Assembly: GCF_000160115.1 (NCBI RefSeq)
Contig: NZ_GG665867.1
Span: 548,053 to 612,052 of the forward strand
Reading direction: 5' to 3'
Length of the DNA: 64,000 bases
DNA from: Shuttleworthella satelles DSM 14600
GTDB taxonomy: Bacteria; Bacillota; Clostridia; Lachnospirales; Lachnospiraceae
Shown: piece after piece, positions 8,077 to 16,128 of the stretch
Layout: the number at the start of each line of letters is the position of its first letter
Position numbering within the stretch: position 1 is the stretch's first letter
Notes under the pieces: generated by a model
The model's database searches: none
Told to the model about the DNA's origin: nothing
The model's input: the letters and a program-made list of their open reading frames with translations, nothing else
Translations under genes and position numbers: made by a program

Positions 8077-9654
8077 ATGGAGTGGAAGAATTTTGATCAG
8101 TTAGAGAGTCTGCGGCTTTTCGCGGAGACGAAGCCGATGGATTTAAAGGAGACCCTGGACTCTGCCGCGGGAGCAACGAGGGTGGAGACCTGTCATGTGC
8201 CGATGGCAGCAGGGCTTGACTATAACTACGCGGCAAAGGCAGTGGATCAGAAGATCCTCCTCGCTTTGGTCAAGCTGGCTGAGGAGGCTCAGCTGGCCGA
8301 CAAGTATCGGGCCCTCTACAATGGAGCCATGATGAATACGGGGGAGCAGCGTCTGGTTCTGCATCAGCTGACCCGCGGGCAGCTGGGCGATGATGTGGTT
8401 GTCGACGGAGTCAACAAGAGAGACTTCTACCGCAAGGAGCAGGAGAGGATCGCGGACTTCGCCAACCAGGTGCACCGGGGTCAGATCAGCAATGAGAAGG
8501 GTGAGAAGTTCACCAGCGTCGTGCAGATCGGGATCGGGGGCTCTGACCTGGGACCCCGCGCCATGTACCTGGCCTTGGAGGGCTGGGCTAAGACGAATCA
8601 GAGTTTTCAGATGGACGCCCACTTTATCTCCAATGTGGACCCGGACGACGCGACGGCGGTTCTCTCCGGGATCGATGTGGCTCACGCGATCTTTATCCTG
8701 GTGTCCAAGTCTGGGACGACCTTAGAGACTTTGACCAACCAGGCATTTGTCATGGACGCGCTCAGGAAGGAGGGCCTGGAGCCTGCCAGACACATGATCG
8801 CGGTCACCTCAGAGACCAGCCCTCTGGCGCACAGCGATGATTTTTTGACGGCCTTTTATATGGATGACTTCATCGGAGGCCGCTACTCCTCCACTTCCGG
8901 CGTCGGCGGAGCGGTTCTTTCTCTGGCCTTCGGACCGGAAATCTTCGATCGCTTCCTTCAGGGGGCGCACGCGGAGGATCTTTTGGCCAAAGAGACGGAT
9001 CCCATGAAGAATCCGGATATGCTGGACGCTTTGATCGGTGTCTATGAGCGCAATATCCTCGGCTATCCGAGCACGGCGGTTCTCCCCTATTCACAGGCCC
9101 TGTCCCGGTTCCCGGCCCACCTACAGCAGCTGGACATGGAGTCCAATGGCAAGTCGGTCAACCGCGATGGCCAGCCGGTGGATTATCCGACAGGCCCCGT
9201 GATCTTCGGAGAGCCCGGCACCAACGGCCAGCATTCCTTCTATCAGCTTCTGCACCAGGGAACCGATATTATCCCCCTGCAGTTCGTCGGCTTTAAGAGG
9301 AGTCAGAGGGCCAATGACGTCACGATTGAGGGCTCCAGCAGCCAGCAGAAGCTGGACGCCAATGTGGCAGCCCAGATTGTGGCCTTTGCCTGCGGCAAGG
9401 AGGACGAGAATCGAAATAAGAACTTCAAGGGAGGACGTCCCTCTTCCATCATTGTGGGTGAAGAGCTGACCCCGGAGGCCCTGGGCGCTCTTCTGGCTCA
9501 TTTCGAGAATAAGATCATGTTCCAGGGCTTTGTCTGGAACTTAAACTCCTTCGATCAGGAGGGGGTACAGCTGGGCAAGACCCTGGCAAGGAAGGTTTTA
9601 TCCGGCCAGACCCAGGGGGTTCTTACGGCCTATTCCAGGCTCCTTGGCCTCTGA
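8077..9654 (+). CDS. pgi: Glucose-6-phosphate isomerase
   Basis: Interconverts glucose-6-phosphate and fructose-6-phosphate in the cytoplasm. Signatures are GIGGSDLGP, SKSGTTLETL, the PGI motif GGRYSSTSGVGG, NGQHSFYQLLHQGT and SFDQEGVQLGK with the C-terminal catalytic lysine. At 525 residues it belongs to the long form known from E. coli and spirochaetes rather than the roughly 450-residue form usual in Firmicutes, which may indicate a different evolutionary origin. AGGAGGAG precedes the ATG. It sits just upstream of the kinase/GH13 pair and fits their glucose-phosphate products. Confidence 0.97.
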   Translation: MEWKNFDQLESLRLFAETKPMDLKETLDSAAGATRVETCHVPMAAGLDYNYAAKAVDQKILLALVKLAEEAQLADKYRALYNGAMMNTGEQRLVLHQLTRGQLGDDVVVDGVNKRDFYRKEQERIADFANQVHRGQISNEKGEKFTSVVQIGIGGSDLGPRAMYLALEGWAKTNQSFQMDAHFISNVDPDDATAVLSGIDVAHAIFILVSKSGTTLETLTNQAFVMDALRKEGLEPARHMIAVTSETSPLAHSDDFLTAFYMDDFIGGRYSSTSGVGGAVLSLAFGPEIFDRFLQGAHAEDLLAKETDPMKNPDMLDALIGVYERNILGYPSTAVLPYSQALSRFPAHLQQLDMESNGKSVNRDGQPVDYPTGPVIFGEPGTNGQHSFYQLLHQGTDIIPLQFVGFKRSQRANDVTIEGSSSQQKLDANVAAQIVAFACGKEDENRNKNFKGGRPSSIIVGEELTPEALGALLAHFENKIMFQGFVWNLNSFDQEGVQLGKTLARKVLSGQTQGVLTAYSRLLGL

Positions 9655-9795
9655 GAGGAGCAGCGGGGAGGGATGTTTTATCGGCACATCTCTTAAAACG
9701 CATTGCCTGTACCTTTTGAGAAAAGTGCAGCGAGCGGCAAAAGAGAGGCTGCATACCTGCCTGTGAGGAGGTTTTTCTAAGAGAGGAAGGCGGCG

Positions 9796-10554
9796 ATGGA
9801 TTACCAGAAGATACGGGGCGGGGATTTGCCGGGAGAGAAGATCTCTGTGACAGAGGGCATTATCCCCATTGCCGACAGGATCTATACTGTGGTCAAAGAC
9901 TATATTGCCGGCCGAAGAGAGGTCGGACAGGCGAAGACGGTGATTGCCTTCTGCGGGGGCTCCGGTGTGGGCAAGTCCACAGTGGCGGCCATCGTCAGAG
10001 CCCGTCTGAACGAGGACGGAATCGGGGCCTATACCATGTCCGGGGATAATTATCCCCACCGGATTCCCGCTTTCAATGACGCCAAGAGAGAACGGGTCTA
10101 TGCCGAGGGCGGCAAAGAGGCCTTAGACCGTTATCTGGGCAGTGATGATGAGCAGGATTTTGACACGGTCAACGTGATTCTGAAGGCCTTCCATAGGGGA
10201 GACAGGCTGATTCCCATGAAGCGGATGGGGCGAAAGCCGGGAGAAGTCTCTTACGAAAAGGTGGATTTTTCTGACATTGATGTCCTGATTTTGGAGTGGA
10301 CCCATGCCAACTCGGATGATATCCGGGGCGTTGATTTCCCGGTTCTGCTCAACAGCACGCCCCAGGAGACGCTGGAATTTCGCAGGGCCAGGGCAAGAGA
10401 CGGGCATGTGGACTCCCCCTTTGTCTCCATGGTGCTGGGGCTGGAGCAGAAGAAGCTGGCGGCCCAGGCCCATAGGGCCAAGCTGATCGTATCGAGGCAG
10501 GGAGAGTTTTTGACCCATGAGGAATTTCAGAGCCTGATGAGGGACTTGCTGTAA
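9796..10554 (+). CDS. P-loop kinase of the uridine kinase/PRK type, unknown substrate
   Basis: A 252-residue cytoplasmic protein. The Walker A motif GGSGVGKSTVA is near residue 54 and a DNYPHRIP segment near 80 sits where uridine and pantothenate kinases hold substrate and Mg2+. VDVLILEWTHAN-like residues (DVLILEWTHAN) follow at about 160 and an arginine-rich lid (FRRARARDGHVDSPF) at about 195. The family phosphorylates small metabolites, and the substrate cannot be read from sequence. It lies 60 bases before the GH13_18 phosphorylase-like gene in the same direction, so it may phosphorylate the acceptor released by that enzyme. This link is inference. Confidence 0.75.
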   Translation: MDYQKIRGGDLPGEKISVTEGIIPIADRIYTVVKDYIAGRREVGQAKTVIAFCGGSGVGKSTVAAIVRARLNEDGIGAYTMSGDNYPHRIPAFNDAKRERVYAEGGKEALDRYLGSDDEQDFDTVNVILKAFHRGDRLIPMKRMGRKPGEVSYEKVDFSDIDVLILEWTHANSDDIRGVDFPVLLNSTPQETLEFRRARARDGHVDSPFVSMVLGLEQKKLAAQAHRAKLIVSRQGEFLTHEEFQSLMRDLL

Positions 10555-10614
10555 GAGTTGCTGAGTTCGCGTTCGACTGCGGACGCGGGAGGCGCAGGCG
10601 GAAGGAGAGATTGC

Positions 10615-12102
10615 ATGAATCAGAACGGCCCTATGCTCAACGCTTATCCTGACAGTATCGGCTCCTGTCTGGAAGAGACGGTAAGTCTTTTGGAAGAGGA
10701 GTGGAAGGGGGCCTTTAAGTCCTTTTACCTGCTTCCAAGCCTCTATCACTCGGACCTGGACCGGGGCTTTTGTGTTGTGGACTACGACATCAACGAGGAT
10801 CTGGCCAGCCGGTCGGACCTTCGCAGAATGCGGGATATGGGCCTGGATCTCAAGCTGGATTTCATCTTAAATCACGCCTCTGCCATGTCTCCCCAATTCC
10901 AGGATCTTCTGGCCAGGGGGAGGGAGTCCGAGTACAGGGATTTCTTCATCGACTGGAACGAGTTCTGGAAGGGCTGCGGTTCTATGACAAAGGAGGGCTA
11001 TATCCAGCCCGAGGACAAGTACATCAGGGATATGTTCTTCCGCAAGCCCGGCCTGCCCATTCTCATGGTTCAGTTCCCCGACCAGAGCATGCACCCCTAC
11101 TGGAACACCTTCTATCAGAAGGTCTGGGAGGAGAATGGCAAGAAACGCTATCAGGGACAGATGGATCTGAACATCCGCTCGCCCAAGGTCTGGGACTTCT
11201 ATGAGGAGGTCCTGGATAAGATCGCCTCCTATGGAGCGTCGATTCTCCGCCTGGACGCCTTCGCCTACGCCCCAAAGGCTGTGGGCAAGAAGAACTTCTT
11301 AAATGAGCCGGAAACCTGGGACCTGCTCGAGCGGGTTCATGGCCTGGCTAAGAGGAGGGACCTCAGGCTTCTGCCGGAGATCCACGCCTCCTATGAGGAG
11401 GGGATCTACCGAAAGATCGGTGAGCGGGGCTACATGGTCTATGATTTCTTCCTGCCCGGCCTGGTCATCGACGCGATCGAGTCCGGCGACGGAGGCCGCC
11501 TGGCTGCCTGGGCCGAAGAAGTGACAGAGAGGGGAATTTCCCTGGTCAATATGCTGGGCTGCCACGATGGGATTCCCATGCTGGACTTAAAGGGACTCCT
11601 CCCGGAGAGGCGCATACAGGATCTGATCGACCTCATGGTAAAGAGGGGAGGCTATGTCAAGAACCTGCACGGGGCTAGGAACATCTATTATCAGGTCAAT
11701 ACAAGCTATTATTCCGCCCTGGGCGAGGATGACAGAAAAATGCTCATGGCGCGCGCACTTCAGATCTTTATGCCGGGCAAGCCCCAGGTCTGGTACTTGG
11801 ACCTCCTGGGCGGAGCCAACGACTATGAGGCCATGAAGCGGGCCGGAGAGGGAGGACACAAGGAGATTAACCGCAGCAACCTGACAGCCCGGGAAGCCAG
11901 ACATCGCATGGAGCTTCCCCTGGTCAAAGAGCAGCTGCGTCTGCTGAGGCTGCGAAATGAGCATCCCGCCTTTGAAGAGGGAAATCATTTTAAAGTGCGC
12001 TCTGAAGGCCATATCCTGACCCTCAGTCATGAGAGGGATGGGGCCAAGATCTGTCTGAGAGCGGATCTGGCTCAAATGGATTACCGGATCACGGAGGCCT
12101 GA
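10615..12102 (+). CDS. GH13_18 sucrose-phosphorylase-like glycoside phosphorylase
   Basis: A 495-residue enzyme with the GH13 barrel layout of sucrose phosphorylase. Region I is LDFILNHAS, the nucleophile motif ILRLDAFAYAPK is near residue 212, the acid/base motif LLPEIHASYEE near 254, and the transition-state Asp motif GCHDGIPMLDLKGLL near 315. NIYYQVNTSYYSALG and EINRSNLT also match that family. It should cleave an alpha-glucoside with phosphate to give glucose-1-phosphate. The acceptor (fructose, fructose-6-phosphate, glycerol or glycerate in known members) is not decided. ATG 10615 has GGAGAG five bases upstream; an upstream TTG frame lacks one. Confidence 0.85.
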   Translation: MNQNGPMLNAYPDSIGSCLEETVSLLEEEWKGAFKSFYLLPSLYHSDLDRGFCVVDYDINEDLASRSDLRRMRDMGLDLKLDFILNHASAMSPQFQDLLARGRESEYRDFFIDWNEFWKGCGSMTKEGYIQPEDKYIRDMFFRKPGLPILMVQFPDQSMHPYWNTFYQKVWEENGKKRYQGQMDLNIRSPKVWDFYEEVLDKIASYGASILRLDAFAYAPKAVGKKNFLNEPETWDLLERVHGLAKRRDLRLLPEIHASYEEGIYRKIGERGYMVYDFFLPGLVIDAIESGDGGRLAAWAEEVTERGISLVNMLGCHDGIPMLDLKGLLPERRIQDLIDLMVKRGGYVKNLHGARNIYYQVNTSYYSALGEDDRKMLMARALQIFMPGKPQVWYLDLLGGANDYEAMKRAGEGGHKEINRSNLTAREARHRMELPLVKEQLRLLRLRNEHPAFEEGNHFKVRSEGHILTLSHERDGAKICLRADLAQMDYRITEA

Positions 12103-12141
12103 CCGGGGCCTGTGGGACTTTTGTGACAGGTGGAAGGGGAA

Positions 12142-12171
12142 TTGACCGGAGGCCTCAGGGACTGGTATGAT
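12142..12171 (+). promoter_or_regulatory. Promoter of tRNA-Ser
   Basis: TTGACC (12142-12147) and TATGAT (12166-12171) are separated by 18 bases. This fits a housekeeping sigma promoter placed about 80 bases before the tRNA. Confidence 0.55.
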
Positions 12172-12252
12172 CTATGGGTGTGAGATCATCCGGGGGAAGC
12201 CGGATGGCAGCACCCGCATCGGGCTCCTTGGAAGGCCGATGCTATATGATAT

Positions 12253-12341
12253 GGAGATGTACCCAAGTGGCTGAAGGGTCCGGATTCGAAATCCGGTAGG
12301 TCGGTTCTGCCGGCGCGGGGGTTCAAATCCCTCCATCTCCG
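12253..12341 (+). tRNA. tRNA-Ser (anticodon CGA)
   Basis: The acceptor stem GGAGATG pairs with CATCTCC, with G as discriminator base. The anticodon stem-loop is CCGGA-TTCGAAA-TCCGG with anticodon CGA, decoding UCG. A long variable arm (class II, typical of Ser) precedes the T arm with GTTCAAAT. Length is 89 bases, and the 3' CCA is not encoded. Confidence 0.95.
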
Positions 12342-12484
12342 TTGGGAAAATGATGCGCGGCGCCAGCCGGTATCCTGTTGTTTATCACAGTGGAATGCTT
12401 GAACGGCGTGCGTCTTACTGCTGAGAAATTGTGCTAAAATAAACATTGGTTTCAAATGAACAAAATCACGAGGGAGGTAGCAGA

Positions 12485-12856
12485 ATGAAACTTGTAGCGA
12501 CAGACAAGGCACCCGCGGCAGTCGGCCCCTATTCACAGGCCTACGTATCCAATGGATTTGTCTTTGCTTCCGGACAGATCCCCATTGTTCCCGAGCAGGG
12601 AAAGGTGATCGAGGGAGGAATCAGCGAGCAGGCCGAGCAGGTGTGCAGGAATGTGGGGCAGGTGCTCGCGGCGGCCGGCAGCAGCTACGATAAGGTGATT
12701 AAGACCACCTGTTTCCTGGCTGATATTGCCGATTTCGCCGCTTTTAATGAGGTTTACAGCCGCTATTTTACCTCTAAACCCGCCAGAAGCTGCGTTGCGG
12801 TCAAGGATCTGCCCTTGGGCGTGCTCTGTGAGATTGAGGTCATTGCAGAGGCATAA
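12485..12856 (+). CDS. ridA: RidA family reactive imine deaminase
   Basis: A 123-residue protein that hydrolyses reactive enamine/imine intermediates such as 2-aminoacrylate to keto acids, protecting PLP enzymes. Hallmarks are AVGPYSQAY near the N-terminus, VFASGQIP, and the C-terminal catalytic-arginine region PARSCVAVKDLPLG followed by EIEVIAEA. GGGAGG lies eight bases before ATG 12485. An upstream in-frame TTG at 12446 is rejected because the family begins at this Met. It is a free-standing gene between the tRNA and the ECF S-component gene. Confidence 0.95.
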   Translation: MKLVATDKAPAAVGPYSQAYVSNGFVFASGQIPIVPEQGKVIEGGISEQAEQVCRNVGQVLAAAGSSYDKVIKTTCFLADIADFAAFNEVYSRYFTSKPARSCVAVKDLPLGVLCEIEVIAEA

Positions 12857-12948
12857 TTGGAGGCATTTTGACGTCTACCGACAGAATCGGAAGCATGGAG
12901 GGACTGTGAGAGGGTTCACAGCCCCTTTTCGAATGAAGGAGTCTATCG

Positions 12949-13497
12949 ATGAACAAGTCTTTGTTGTCTACAAGAAATCTGGTCATGACGGCAGTCAGCA
13001 TTGCATTCTGTCTGATTCTGCCCATGCTGGTGCGAATCATTCCAAACGGTGGCGTCATGTTCAGTCCCATGCACATTCCGGTTCTGATTGCGGGGCTGAC
13101 CTTTGGCTGGCCGGCGGGTCTCATCACCGGGATCATCGGCCCCCTGCTCTCGTCCGTCGTCACCAGTATGCCGCCGACTCCGGTTCTGCCCGGCATGATG
13201 GTAGAGTTGGCGGTTTATGGCTTTGTGACCGGCCGTATGATCAATGGACCCTTCAGAAATAAGCGCAACTACCGGAATCTCTACATCAGCCTGGTTGTGG
13301 CGATGCTGGTCGGACGCGTCGTTGCGGGACTGGTGCACGGCCTCCTCTTTTCCGCGGGCCAGGGATACAGTCTGAAGATGTGGGTGACCTCTTATTTCAT
13401 CAGCAGCTTTCCGGCCATTGTCCTCCAATTGCTGATCATTCCAAGCATTGTCATCGCGCTGACCAGGGCCGGTCTGGCCGTGGGGAATGAGGGGTGA
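12949..13497 (+). CDS. ECF transporter S component (substrate-binding membrane subunit)
   Basis: A 182-residue protein with six hydrophobic spans. The loop between the first helices, GGVMFSPMHIPVLIAGLTFG, and the following GLITGIIGPLLSSVV segment are typical of one group of ECF S components that work with a shared EcfT/EcfA module. The substrate is a vitamin or similar small compound but cannot be named from sequence. The start codon of the downstream kinase overlaps its stop (GTGA), so the imported compound may be phosphorylated in the cell. No EcfAT genes adjoin it; the ones near 28 kb belong to another S component. Confidence 0.8.
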   Translation: MNKSLLSTRNLVMTAVSIAFCLILPMLVRIIPNGGVMFSPMHIPVLIAGLTFGWPAGLITGIIGPLLSSVVTSMPPTPVLPGMMVELAVYGFVTGRMINGPFRNKRNYRNLYISLVVAMLVGRVVAGLVHGLLFSAGQGYSLKMWVTSYFISSFPAIVLQLLIIPSIVIALTRAGLAVGNEG

Positions 13498-14099
13498 TAA
13501 GAGATCTGGCGCAGTTGACTGCGCTGATTCAAGAAGAGGCGAGAAAAAAGGCGGACAAAAGCTATATTGTCGCGATCGACGGGAGATCCGCGGCCGGCAA
13601 ATCAACGCTTGCAGCCGCTCTGGGAGCGGAGATGGGGCTTGACCCTGTCCATATGGACGATTTCTTTCTGCCCCAGGAGCTTCGAACAAAAGAGCGTCTG
13701 GGCGCGCCCGGAGGAAATGTTCACTTTGAGCGTTTCGCCGCCGAAGTTCTTCCCAGGCTGTCGGAGGAGGACGCTTTCTCTTATACCCGCTTCGATTGTA
13801 AGATCATGGACTACGGGCCTGCGGTTTCTGTCAGGGCCGGGAGGATCCGACTCGTGGAGGGGGCCTACAGCTTTCACCCTTACTACGGGGACTACGCGGA
13901 TCTGAAGATCTTCTACGATATTGATCCCCTCCTGCAGCTTGCGAGGATTGAGAAGAGAAACGGGCCGGAGGGTCTGCGCAATTTTCAGAGCCGATGGATC
14001 CCCATGGAAGAGAGCTATCACATGAACTGTCATACACTGGACCAGGCGGAGCTTGTGATCAGGGCCGGAGATTTTTTCCTGTCGGCCAGAGAAGAATAG
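13494..14099 (+). CDS. Uridine-kinase-like P-loop kinase coupled to ECF S component
   Basis: A 201-residue protein with Walker A motif IDGRSAAGKSTLA near residue 28 and HMDDFFLP near 50, where uridine kinase-type enzymes bind the substrate hydroxyl. VRLVEGAYSFHPYYG-like residues (IRLVEGAYSFHP) act as Walker B near 122. Translation starts at GTG 13494, overlapping the S-component stop. Members phosphorylate nucleosides or vitamin precursors. The overlap suggests it traps what the transporter brings in, but the substrate is unknown. It ends just before a terminator and the tandem-repeat block. Confidence 0.75.
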   Translation: MIRDLAQLTALIQEEARKKADKSYIVAIDGRSAAGKSTLAAALGAEMGLDPVHMDDFFLPQELRTKERLGAPGGNVHFERFAAEVLPRLSEEDAFSYTRFDCKIMDYGPAVSVRAGRIRLVEGAYSFHPYYGDYADLKIFYDIDPLLQLARIEKRNGPEGLRNFQSRWIPMEESYHMNCHTLDQAELVIRAGDFFLSAREE

Positions 14100-14132
14100 T
14101 CGGTCAAAGAAAAATCATAGAAAATATGGCAG

Positions 14133-14155
14133 CCGTCCCGAGTGGGCGGTTTTTT
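14133..14155 (+). terminator. Intrinsic terminator after kinase
   Basis: CCGTCCC and GGGCGG pair with one bulged T around a short loop, followed by six T. It ends the S component-kinase operon. Confidence 0.75.
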
Positions 14156-14160
14156 GACGA

Positions 14161-14420
14161 TTCTGGCGCTTGCTGTGGATGGCTTAATTTCCTCTCGGGA
14201 GAAGGCTTCTGTGAGAGTGGGTCGCGGTTCTGGCGCTTGCTGTGGACGCCTTGATTTCCTCCAGGGAGGAGCTTTCCGGGAGAGGGGAATGCGGCTCCGG
14301 ATCCCGCCATGGATGCCTTGGTTTCCTCTGGGAGGAGTCTTCTGTGAGAGTGGGTCGCGGCTCCGGATCCCGCCGCAGATACCTTGATTTCCTCCCGCAG
14401 GAAGTTTTCTGAGAGAGGGA
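14161..14420. repeat. Four tandem copies of a 67-bp non-coding repeat
   Basis: Copies run 14161-14227, 14228-14294, 14295-14360 and 14361-14420 (67, 67, 66 and about 60 bases). Shared blocks are TTTCCTC followed by a GGGAGGAG-like core that can fold back on it, CTTCTGTGAGAGTGGGTCGCGG in copies 1 and 3 (as two shorter blocks), and the join to the next CTCCGGATCCCGCC or TTCTGGCGCTTGCTG. The unit is not a multiple of three and no reading frame with a ribosome binding site uses it. It fills the gap between the kinase terminator and hypB. Confidence 0.85.
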
Positions 14421-14465
14421 CTTAGGGTAGAATAAGGGACAGCAGCTGAGAGAACAGGGGAAATA

Positions 14466-14528
14466 GTTGAAGGCCGGGAAAGTGATAGAGGAAATGGCCA
14501 ACGGCCGGGGCGGTGAAAGAGGAAACAG
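14466..14528 (+). repeat. 31-bp duplication carrying the hypB ribosome binding site
   Basis: GGCCGGG occurs at 14472 and 14503 and AGAGGAAA recurs with the same 31-base spacing, so a whole segment is duplicated directly before the first hypB gene. Only the second AGAGGAAA lies at a usable distance from the ATG. Confidence 0.7.
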
Positions 14529-14531
14529 CGA

Positions 14532-15332
14532 ATGGAAATGATCAGTCGGGCATTTGAAATTCTGGAGACCAAAGAGGGGGTGATCGCTGATAATAACGCT
14601 GTCGCGGCTCGGGTGAGAGAAGAACTGAAACAGAGAGGGGTCTTTCTGGTAAATCTGATGGCCTCTCCGGGGGCCGGCAAGACCAGCCTCCTGGTGAAGA
14701 CAATAGAGGCTCTGAGGAATGACTATCGGATCGGCGTCATGGAAGCGGATGTGGACTCGGATGTCGACGCGAGAACCGTGTCAGAGGCCGGGGCCAGGGT
14801 TATCCAGCTTCACACCGGGGGCTCCTGTCACATGGACGCGGATATGACCAGGCGGGGACTGAGCGGGCTTGGCATCGAAGATCTGGATCTGATCTTCCTG
14901 GAGAATGTCGGCAACCTGGTCTGTCCGGCGGAATTTGACGTCGGAGCTGGGGCCAGGGTCATGATTCTGTCGGTGCCGGAGGGGGACGACAAGCCTCTGA
15001 AGTATCCTCTCATGTTCTCGGTCAGCGATTGTCTGCTGATCAACAAGACAGATGTCAGTCCGGTCTTTGACTTTGACTTCGCGCGCTGCCGCAAGCGGGT
15101 TCTTGATCTGAATCCGCAGATCGCCGTCTATCCTCTCTCCGCGAAGACGGGGGAGGGAATGGGGGCCTGGCTTGACTGGCTGATTGGGCAGGTAGAAGCC
15201 TTCCGCGGCCGAAGCAGAGGGAATGCCGCTTCTGCCCGGGCCGGGGAGGACAATACGTTTGCCAAAGCTGCTTCTTTTGGGGAGGAGACAGAACAAAGGC
15301 CGATCAGGGAGGACGCAGATGAGAACCATTGA
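14532..15332 (+). CDS. hypB: HypB-family nickel-metallochaperone GTPase (copy 1)
   Basis: A 266-residue SIMIBI-class GTPase. It has the P-loop MASPGAGKTSLL near residue 45, the metal-site motif HTGGSCHMD, FLENVGNLVCPAEFD, the switch region VPEGDDKPLKYP and the base-specificity motif NKTD. HypB binds nickel through Cys-His residues and delivers it during [NiFe]-hydrogenase maturation. No poly-His N-terminus is present, so nickel storage is unlikely. The C-terminal 35 residues are a low-complexity charged tail. Its end overlaps the second hypB by 14 bases. No hypA, hypCDEF or hydrogenase gene is in the window. Confidence 0.88.
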   Translation: MEMISRAFEILETKEGVIADNNAVAARVREELKQRGVFLVNLMASPGAGKTSLLVKTIEALRNDYRIGVMEADVDSDVDARTVSEAGARVIQLHTGGSCHMDADMTRRGLSGLGIEDLDLIFLENVGNLVCPAEFDVGAGARVMILSVPEGDDKPLKYPLMFSVSDCLLINKTDVSPVFDFDFARCRKRVLDLNPQIAVYPLSAKTGEGMGAWLDWLIGQVEAFRGRSRGNAASARAGEDNTFAKAASFGEETEQRPIREDADENH

Positions 15333-16008
15333 ATTGCACAAGTCAGTGACCGCGTCCAACGACCGGGATGCCGACCTTCTGCGCGGGCAGATGCGGACGA
15401 CCGGCCAGCTTTTGATCAATCTCATGTCATCTCCGGGATCCGGCAAGACCTCTCTTTTGACCCGGACCATTCAGGATATGACAGATGTCAGCATCGCCGT
15501 CCTGGAGGCGGATATCGCCTCGGACGTGGATGCCCTGCGCATAGAGGCTCTGGGAGCAAGGAGCATTCAGGCGCATACGGATGGCATGTGTCATATGGAC
15601 GCGGGCATGACAAGAAGAAGCCTGGAGGCTCTGGCCGCGGAGTCTGGCGGGAAATTGCAGGAAGGCGCCAAAGGGGAGGAACTGATCTTCCTGGAAAATG
15701 TCGGGAACCTGATCTGCCCGGCGGAATTTGACACGGGGGCAGGCCTGGATGTCATGATTCTTTCTGTGCCGGAGGGAGACGACAAGCCCCTGAAGTATCC
15801 GCTCATGTTCTCCAGGGCCCATGCTCTTGTGATTACCAAGACAGATACCCTGTCCTATTTTGACTTTGACCTCAGGGCCTGCATGGACCGGGTCAGGAAG
15901 CTGAATCCGAAGATCCGCGCCTTTCCTGTCTCGGCAAAGACCGGGGAGGGCATGGAGGCCTGGGAGAACTGGCTGAGAGATCAGCTGCAGACCTGGCGCA
16001 GTCATTAG
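15319..16008 (+). CDS. hypB: HypB-family nickel-metallochaperone GTPase (copy 2)
   Basis: A 229-residue paralog of the preceding protein with P-loop MSSPGSGKTSLL near residue 37, metal motif HTDGMCHMD, FLENVGNLICPAEFD, VPEGDDKPLKYP and TKTD. It lacks the charged tail of copy 1 and has a roughly ten-residue insertion (around SGGKLQEGAKGE) before the ENVGN motif. ATG 15319, inside the end of copy 1 behind AGGGAGGA, fixes the start. Overlap implies co-translation and similar amounts, which may allow a heterodimer, since HypB works as a dimer. The nickel enzyme they serve is not visible. Confidence 0.88.
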   Translation: MRTIELHKSVTASNDRDADLLRGQMRTTGQLLINLMSSPGSGKTSLLTRTIQDMTDVSIAVLEADIASDVDALRIEALGARSIQAHTDGMCHMDAGMTRRSLEALAAESGGKLQEGAKGEELIFLENVGNLICPAEFDTGAGLDVMILSVPEGDDKPLKYPLMFSRAHALVITKTDTLSYFDFDLRACMDRVRKLNPKIRAFPVSAKTGEGMEAWENWLRDQLQTWRSH

Positions 16009-16128
16009 AGCTGAACGGGATATCCATTTGCGCAGACCGCTTTTGAACATGCGGATCGCCTTCGCTTGGGCGGCTGGGAGCGGGGGAGCAAGCAGAGGAG
16101 GATTCGTCCGGCAGGGGAGGAAATCAAT

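Noticed and set aside
14161-14420. CRISPR array
   Set aside because: Whole 67-bp units repeat end to end; there are no constant repeats separated by unique spacers, and no cas genes.
14030-14680. 216-codon reading frame on the minus strand over the 67-bp repeats
   Set aside because: It overlaps the start of hypB and the end of the kinase gene, has no ribosome binding site, and passes through repeats that are not multiples of three.
15319-16008. Second HypB as UreG (urease accessory GTPase)
   Set aside because: Motifs HTDGMCHMD and VPEGDDKPLKYP are HypB-like, and no urease genes are present.
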